Of a stretch of DNA of 64,000 nucleotides, positions 57,150-64,000 are shown piece after piece (within the stretch, counting starts at the first letter, position 1; each line of letters begins with the position of its first letter). The DNA lies in assembly GCF_030272615.1 (NCBI RefSeq), contig NC_081409.1:617651755-617715754 (forward strand), read 5' to 3'. The DNA comes from Cryptomeria japonica (taxonomy: Eukaryota; Streptophyta; Pinopsida; Cupressales; Cupressaceae). Under the pieces are notes generated by a model that saw only the letters and a list, made by a program, of their open reading frames with translations, was not told where the DNA came from and did not search any database. Both the position numbers and the translations under genes were made by a program.

Positions 57150-60100
57150 CCCTCTAGCAGCATACTCCACAAATCTGGCTAAGACTGAATTGAGTTACTC
57201 CATCGTGACATTGGGTAAGGTTCATGTTGTGCACCAATAACATCCAAATCATCTGAGCAAGCATCAAAGACACCCTCCCAATCCAACATAAGCTTTTGTA
57301 AATTGTGGATGTGAACCACGACAGAAACCGAATCATCTATATGATTCTTCTTCGAAGATTCTAACTGACTGAAGTAGATAAACTTCATCTTCTCTTTCAA
57401 TTCTTCCAAGTTCAAACCGTTGGAAGCATGGACATACAGTCCCAATACCTCTTCAATGGATGTAAGGATTTTTAATTATATCTCTTGGACCAATCCTTCC
57501 ATCGCTGCGCGATCTTGTCTTTATCATAAGCAGACTTCCGCATAGCCAATGAGCAATACCATCCCTGAAAATCATAAACATCACCTACCTGAATAACTCC
57601 CTCTTGGATCAATGTAGGTGTAGGATTTGGTTCAACAACCTAAGACGAGGAATAGTCTTCTGCACTGGTAGGAAATCATCCCAAACTCCTTCCAAATATT
57701 GCATTCTGAATATGAGCATTTATGTCTCATCAAATGCTTGGACAAATTGAGTTAGAAATCATCTGTCTGTTTCGAAATATCTTCAACCCACTTTCCAACC
57801 TCCTGATGTGTATTCCTCGCTGCCTCATAGTCAAAAGGGATTTCGTGATCAATAGCAATGGGTGAGACAAAAGTAGGATCCTCACACCTTTGGGAATTCA
57901 TCCCTTAAATATATTCCTTGAGTCTCTTGTTCTCATTCTCAAGCATCTCCTTCTCAATAGTAGGTTCAATTGCACCTCAATTGCCTTGACCAAATCGTTC
58001 AACTCCGGGAATTCTTGCTTCTTTGTAGTAGGTTCAAGGTCAATTGTGGCGACCTGATAATCCATAGGAGTGACAACATCTTTGGCCTTATCACCCATCG
58101 AAACAGCCACTTGTGCAATTCGCACACTTGTATCATCCCTAGTGATCTTAGAGAGCACCTTAGATTTCTTCTATTCCTTTTCCTTGCCAACCCTAGCTAG
58201 GAAATCATCAATATCCTCTGCAGGTTGCGCCTCTATCATCTTCTTTTCCATGCTCTGCAGCAACCAATCGGGAATAGTAGAAATTTCTATCCCATCTTCG
58301 AGGCTTATATCTTAATCAAGTCCTCTCAAGGCTGAAATAACATCATCATCCATGTCCTTGTCCTTAATCAAATCCACCACATTGAAGCCCAAGTTGACCT
58401 CTAATTGGATTGTAGGATATCCTAGTTGTTCTTCATCATCATCATGTGGTGTCGATTGTGTTGTAGCATATAACTCTTGATTGTTTCTTGATAGAATTTT
58501 CGTATCACAAGCCTATCTGGATTCATCATCCTTCTCTGTCATATCATTTTCTTTCATAGATGAGGAGCTCATGGTAGACTGAGGAGTGTTGAAATTATGT
58601 TTCTTTTGTCTTGAATTCTAGCTAACAATCTCCTTGCCCTTTACTTCCGATTCTTCAAGCATACCTTTCCTTCTCTTGGGAGCTTGACTCTCCTCATCAT
58701 TATGTGTTCTTGCATTGTTGATTGTCCTTTCATCATCATTGAGAGAGGACTCCTCATTTCTCATTTTATCATAGGTAAAGGTGACCTTCATTTTTCTTAG
58801 CTCATTGACATATTTGTCCACCCATTTCTTGGAATGATCATTCACTTCTCTCATCAATACATTCAAGTCTACCAATTCAGGTTGTGTCCAACTAGGTAAC
58901 ATGATAGGCCTATCTTTCTCATTTAGGTATGGTGGATGGACATGGTCACCATCATCTTGAACCCGATCTAGAATGGAGAAATTACATTTCCTCATGAAAT
59001 CCACTAACATACGAGACCACATACTCTTCCTAACTAGGAGCTCATCTATGAGATTAGTCCAATAGTCCTCGATGTCAATTCTATGTGTGAATCTTCCTCC
59101 CTTGACCGTTACGATATTCTGAAATGGATCAAATTGATCCCTGTTCTTATAGGTTCCAAGACAATAGAACTCCAATTCTTCAATAACTGAATTAGCTGCA
59201 GTTGCAGTGTGGCATACCTCCAATGTCTTTCCAAGTGCAATTGGAAGAGTTATCCCCGTTCTATGATTTTCCTTTTGGAGGAAATCATACTCCAAAAGTT
59301 GTCTCACTACCTCAAGTAAGATCATACTGTCTGTCAATGCCTAGGGAGCTTGTATGGTTCAGATTAAAATCCCTGAATCTATAGGTATGTGAAGGTAGGA
59401 AACAGTATATACCACGATCCATACTTCTCAACAAGTTTAGTTGCCTCCTTGGACAATCGTTTGTGGGTCCCGCCTTGCAACAGTCTTGTGATGTACATGG
59501 TGAAAGCATCGTTCACCCTTTTGTAATGTTCAATCTTGTGCATATGGAGTTGCGGATAGCACTCATAAACTCTGTATTGTCCTAGCCCATTCCCGACTTC
59601 GCCCTTGCATATCAATCCCTTGTACACAACAAATCTGGAAAGCACATATACAAGGTAGGAGGTCATACCAAATGTCTTCATTTTCTCCAAACCTCTCAAC
59701 TGGATATCAAGATTATTACTTATGATTTTCGCCAAGTTGATCAACATTCCCTTTGATATCTCTTCAATGAAATTGTACATCCAATTCTCAAATAGTGCCC
59801 CTTGTGGCACCCCCATGACTCGGTTGAGCAAAAACACCAAGTCATTGTACTCATCCTTGAAGTCCGAACATAGAAGTTTCTTGGGCAATCTGGAGTGGTG
59901 ATGCCTTGTCTCAAGGACCCACTCATTATTCACAACTGTCATACATCCCTCCGCTCTCTTTTCAGATTTCACTAAGCCTTCATCCTTAGTCATCTCTTGC
60001 ATGTCCACATTTCTTGGGATTGCAAATACTTCTCCAATTGATTCTTCAGCTAGGTACGCAAGTACTGCTCGCTTAGGTGATCTGATCATTCCGGTTTGAG

Positions 60101-60383
60101 GATCATAATGCTTTGCATATTCAATTATAAGTTCATTGCATTGGATGGAGGGTGGAAAGCCAGCTGCATTGTAAATTCCACTCTTCATGATATTAGCCGA
60201 TAGGGTTAAAGGAAGATGATTTTTAACTCTAAACATCCTTCACCTCATCTGCTTCATGTCCAGGTACTCCATGTTCATATTCATGACCTTCTTCCATCAG
60301 GATGATATCAACGACTCCGGATAAAAGCCCTCTTGGACAATCTTTAGTTGATGTTTCCTTGCTGCTATCCCAGCCTTAGACAT
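57150..60383 (-). pseudogene. Unknown conserved-looking ORF, decayed
   Basis: Starts at ATG 60383 (MSKAGIAARKHQLKIVQEGF) with in-frame TGA at 60297-60299 and 60240-60242. It is then open for 285 residues (60236-59379) with IRSPKRAVLAYLAEESIGEV, GVPQGALFENWMYNFIEEIS, SSYLVYVLSRFV-like TSYLVYVLSRFVVYKGLI and LVEKYGSWYILFPTFTYL. Two frame changes near 59340-59380 lead to the next part (59337-58618) with DSMILLEVVRQLLEYD, RFTHRIDIEDYWTNLIDELL and a charged tail ending KRRKGMLEESEVKGKEI. More broken, Glu/Asp-rich sequence runs to about 57150. I do not recognise a named domain; it recalls repeated hypothetical proteins of gymnosperm genomes (memory only). With repeats and LTRs to its right it may be an extra antisense ORF of an LTR element, like the PMD ORF at 3325-1330. 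Confidence 0.6.
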
Positions 60384-60949
60384 AGTACCTGTACGAAGCT
60401 CAAAGTTAATACCCTGACAAAAATATCTCTAAAGGTTGTTTTTAGAATTTCCTAAGTTCTGATTTCTAATAATTTTGTTACATTTAAAGGCTCAAAATCA
60501 GAAATTTCAAAGACAAGGAACATAAACTCTAAAAACCTCATGAATTTCAATCAAAACAGGGCCCAAAACCCCTCCATAAACCTGTTTTTCAGACCTAAAT
60601 GAGGTCTGTTCACAAAATATAAGTCTGAAGACACCCCGGTACACTCAGAAAATGAAGTATTTGAAGCTCAAAAGTGTATACCAGGTCTGACATCTGAATT
60701 TGGAGGTCTGAATACACTTAGAAAATGATTGGTTTTTTATGTCAAAGTTGTGTCAAGTCTGGTTTTCTGAGGACCAAGTTGAATACGCCCTCCAAAGGTC
60801 TGAAAATGTCTCCCAACAATCTAAAAACACTCAGAAAATGCTCCACATTAATGGCTGGAAGTGGTCACAGCCATGGCACACCTTCACACATAGAATAGTG
60901 CTTCAGACTCCAAAAGTTCCACGCCTGGGCACAAACAAGTGACTGGGAA
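60384..60949. other. Non-coding stretch with TCTGAA phrases
   Basis: No gene. TCTGAAAA/ACTCAGAAAATG phrases recur (60620-60840), related to the array that follows. Confidence 0.4.
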
Positions 60950-61335
60950 TGATGTCTCAGTCTGAAAATAGTGCTGGTAATGGTGCTTCAGACTGGGCCA
61001 GAAATGGTGTCCTCACACAATGTCTTCAATCTCTCAATAAAGGTGCTCAAAACAAAGTCACCCCCTCACAAATGATGGCTGGGAATGGTCTGAGAACAAA
61101 CCACTATTGCTGGGAAAGGAGTTTCAGATTTGCACCAGCAATGGCGCCCAAGAACAATGTTACAAACACTCCCAGCAATATCGCCCAACAAACACTTAAG
61201 CAAAATCGCCCCCTCTCCAACAATGGTATTCTCATACAAGCTTGGAGACCTTCCTCATCAATGGCGCTATCCCACACTTGGACAAATTTGAACCCTCGAA
61301 CCAGCAATGGCGCCTCTAAGCAGTCTTCAACCTAT
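60950..61335. repeat. Degenerate array with CAGCAATGGCGC core
   Basis: AGCAATGGCGCCC (about 61137), AGCAATATCGCCC (about 61174), AAAATCGCCCCC (about 61203), TCAATGGCGCTAT (about 61258), AGCAATGGCGCCTC (about 61302), with GTAATGGTGCT, AAATGGTGTC and GGGAATGGTC forms before. Spacing about 25-60 bp. Confidence 0.65.
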
Positions 61336-61439
61336 CAAATCAATGGCAATATAATAATATTATAATGCTGGCTGGGTTTCTTTATTCATGTTTTCTCCTT
61401 CCAAGTTCACCACACAAGCAATGTGGGATTAAAAAAACT

Positions 61440-62440
61440 TGCCTTATATCAGCCTGGTGGAAAATTGATTTGCATTGGGATTCCACCCTTGTCATTAAAT
61501 GCATTACACTTGATCATTAATAATTGTAGCAAGCCAAAATAATATTATTTGGGGGGGCGCTTGTCATTTAAAACTTTCATCACATTTAATTCCAGCCACC
61601 TGGGGAAAATCGATGCCCATTGGGACAAATAATCTTCATTAAAATTCACCCAATTTGCACTTTATGACCTTGAGGGCAAAATCGACCCTCATCTGGACAA
61701 TAAAAAATCATCATTTCATGCAAAAACATCTCCAATGGAAAAACATCCGTCATCTGGACAACTAGAATCTTGTCAAAACTTAGCAACTTTGTCAAAAATA
61801 CCTTCCAGGGTAAATTCAAACTCCATCTAGACAATAAAATTTCATCATAAATTCATTAATTCATCCCACTGGAAAAACGCACCTCATCGGGGACAACACA
61901 ATTTTATCCACACATAGCTCTATCACACTCATTTTCTAGCCTGGTGGAAATTTGAACCTCATCTAGACACATTGTAGCACTTAGCTTAGTCATCTTCACC
62001 CCTTGTGGAAAAACGTGAGTCATCTGGACTCACCTTCCTTGTTCAATTTTGCTCAAAAGGTCTAGAAAAACGACCTCCATCAAGACAACTGTAGTGGAGA
62101 ATCCAAATGCATCAGGATTTTCCCAAAAAACACTTGAAACTCAATGGAAAAGTGCCCTCCCTCTAGACAGAGTCCAATTTAACCTAAAAGGCTCAATGGA
62201 AAAACGCCTCCCATGTGGACAACCTAGTTTTATGCCTTAATTTTATGGGGGAAAAACGTCCTCCATCAGGACTGGTGATTTTCACACTGTAAAAGCTCAA
62301 ACTTGTCAAAGTTTATCATTTCTCATCGGGAATGTCATCATTTTAACTGGATTTGGGTGGTGCAAAACAGGATTCCATCGAGATTTTGTGCATATTGACT
62401 TAACCTCCTAGGAGTGGAAAAAACGACTCCTATAGGGACT
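61440..62440. repeat. Degenerate spaced array, core TGGAAAAACG ... CATCTGGACAA
   Basis: At least ten copies between about 61605 and 62440, for example near 61736, 61870, 62006, 62063, 62195 and 62249. Each has an A-rich GGAAAAACG part followed 6-8 bp later by TCATCTGGACAA-like sequence; intervals are 50-80 bp. Further diverged copies reach back to about 61450. Confidence 0.75.
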
Positions 62441-62740
62441 TTTGATGCTCTAGCACAAAAATAACACCGCTTTGCAACACTTACACATATTTTACGTTCA
62501 AATTTAAAATTTGTTGCAATCTCAAACTTAGCAAAATTTAGGATCACATAAACATTTTGACATTTCTAAACATTTGATCCTATCGACTTCAAAATTCACA
62601 ACTCAAAACCCTAATCAGCACATGGAAAAGCTTCGAGCAAGATCATTTCAAAAATGAGACTCAGACATTGAAAGCTCAAAATTGTCGCCTGGCTGCCAAA
62701 AAACCCTAACTAACCAAACGTGGAAAGCAGGGAAGAGGGG

Positions 62741-63030
62741 GTCCCTGTTTGCGATGGGGAGATGTGTGAAAAGGTCACAACACCACTCTAATTCAATAAT
62801 TTGAGACTGGTCTCAAGCTATCCCTTCAAGATCTGAAAATGCAAAAAGTAAAAACATATGCTTGCCTAATCAACCCTCACCTTAATGAAATTGCCACAAA
62901 CACAAAATTTATAAATGAAAATTTTCTTTATTACACTAACCCAGGTTACCTCAATTTCCAGGATTGAGCCCCTTTTATCAATATTTCCTTCAAAGCATTT
63001 TGTTTTACGATCATGATTTCCAACCTCCCT
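62741..63030 (+). other. Candidate PPT and LTR start
   Basis: GCGATGGGGAGA directly before TGTGTGAAAAGGTCAC (62763) looks like a PPT/LTR junction, and GGGAAGAGGGGG precedes it by 20 bp. The possible LTR is interrupted at 63031 by another LTR start. No partner seen. Confidence 0.35.
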
Positions 63031-64000
63031 TGTAATGTCCCCACTTTGAAATATAATTTAATAATGAATAATAATAATAAAATTAAAATACAAAAGAATA
63101 AAAATAAAAATTAAATTAGGATATAAAAGAATATAAATAAACATAATCAAAATTTGATTAAAGTTGATGAATGGTCAAAAGGCATGAAATGATAAGTTGT
63201 GCCTCCTCCAAATATGAGTTATAAAAGGGAGAGGAGAACTCATTTGAAGAGGGGATAAGTAAATCAACAATGCAGATCTGATTTAATAAGAAGTGCAGAT
63301 CTGATTGTGAAAGGTTGTGTCCCTTTCAAAGGGGAGAAATAAAGAAGAGTTGCATTCTTTCAAAGGGTGTGTCTCTTGTCAAAGGGCATACGTGATGAAG
63401 AGGTGTGACATCTCCATCACATTGAGAGATGTAAAGGAAAGGAATCAAAAGCATCGAGTGACATCACCGCGGATCAGATCAGATCAGAACTGTTATTAAG
63501 TTACAGGCAGTAACATCTTTGTTCTTGGTGGTATGCATGGGAATGTGCTTAATATATGATGCCTGATAATGTTCTTATGCAGAATTTAATAGTAATATTA
63601 ATATGGACTGCAATATGCATGACAATCATACATAATTTCATATATATTCATAATACATGAGCGGTTAGCATACTTCTAGCCTAATGCTTGTTATTACTGT
63701 CAGTATTTAAGAAAGTTGGGAATGGAGTTGTTTCCAAAGAGGTGCAGTCTAAATCCAATCAATAGAATGATTCCCAAGATAGGGTAAGGATCAGTGTCCC
63801 ATAAACTTTGAGGGCATGGTCCCAAGATAGGGTAAGGGCTTGGATCCGTAAACTTTGAGAGAGCCTATTGTATTTTGGTCTCTAAGCACTTTGGTAACAT
63901 AGACATCCCCCTCTTCCTTAGAACTTAAGTAGTAACATAGGATAACACTTGCATTAAGAATTATGGATGATAAAACAAATTATCTAGTCTGATAGAATTA
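63031..64000 (+). mobile_element. LTR of the TGTAATGTCCC family, cut by the window end
   Basis: Starts TGTAATGTCCCCACTTTG with no polypurine tract before it, preceded by TCCCT (possible TSD, 63026-63030). TATA box TTATAAAAGG at 63219-63228 followed by purine-rich sequence. CCCAAGATAGGGTAAGG is repeated (63772 and 63821). It shares its first 11 bases with the solo LTR at 50648. Whether it is the 5' LTR of a full element or a solo LTR lies beyond the window. Confidence 0.6.

Noticed and set aside
56158-63030. A single complete LTR element from 56158 to about 63030
   Set aside because: The candidate LTR starts (TGTTGGTGTG at 56158, TGTGTGAAAAGG at 62763, TGTAATGTCCC at 63031) do not match one another, so no LTR pair is supported.

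Overview
The window looks like plant nuclear DNA, most likely from a gymnosperm (conifer-type) genome. It is AT-rich and gene-poor, it is filled with long, partly decayed LTR retrotransposons and LINEs nested in one another, and it holds one recognisable single-copy gene fragment, the last exon of a plant lipoyl synthase. The gymnosperm assignment is inferred from this texture, not from a marker gene. I saw no bacterial-type genes, rRNA, tRNA or CRISPR array.

Region 1-8.6 kb. The 3' part of a plus-strand Ty3/Gypsy-like element: an antisense plant-mobile-domain (PMD) ORF remnant (3325 to about 1330, minus), an AGCGCT-rich degenerate array, a polypurine tract and an LTR with a TATA box. It is followed by a probable minus-strand solo LTR (about 5834-8167).

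Region 8.6-47.8 kb is one nested stack that resolves almost completely from target-site duplications (TSDs). The oldest layer is a minus-strand LINE with a broken ORF2 (8589-9167, 20334-20901, 46374 to about 47830). A minus-strand Ty3/Gypsy element (9168-20333) is inserted in it, with near-TSD CCTCC/CCTTC, and so is a minus-strand, coding-empty LARD-like element (20902-46373, TSD TTGGG). The LARD then received three insertions inside its LTRs: a plus-strand Ty1/Copia element (22578-30310, TSD ATATG), a 4.0 kb solo LTR (36798-40815, TSD CTCAT), and a 1.7 kb LINE with ORF1 but no ORF2 (44491-46228, 15-bp TSD). In each case the other LTR of the LARD supplies the empty site.

Region 47.8-54 kb is mostly unassigned, apart from a clean solo LTR (50648-52604, TSD TAATT). 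At 54294-54410 (minus) lies the terminal exon of lipoyl synthase, with a decayed duplicate of the same exon about 150 bp downstream in gene orientation. Upstream exons are not visible.

Region 56-64 kb holds an LTR-like stretch with a TATA box, a decayed minus-strand ORF of about 3.2 kb of unknown function, two degenerate repeat arrays, and a plus-strand LTR start (63031) that runs off the window.

The mobile genes do not form a host pathway. The gag, protease, integrase, RT and RNase H genes served their own elements and all carry stop codons. The most unusual items are the ORF1-only LINE, the LARD with empty-site proof, the PMD ORF lying antisense in a retrotransposon, the recurring GC-core spaced arrays in unrelated elements, and the duplicated lipoyl synthase exon.
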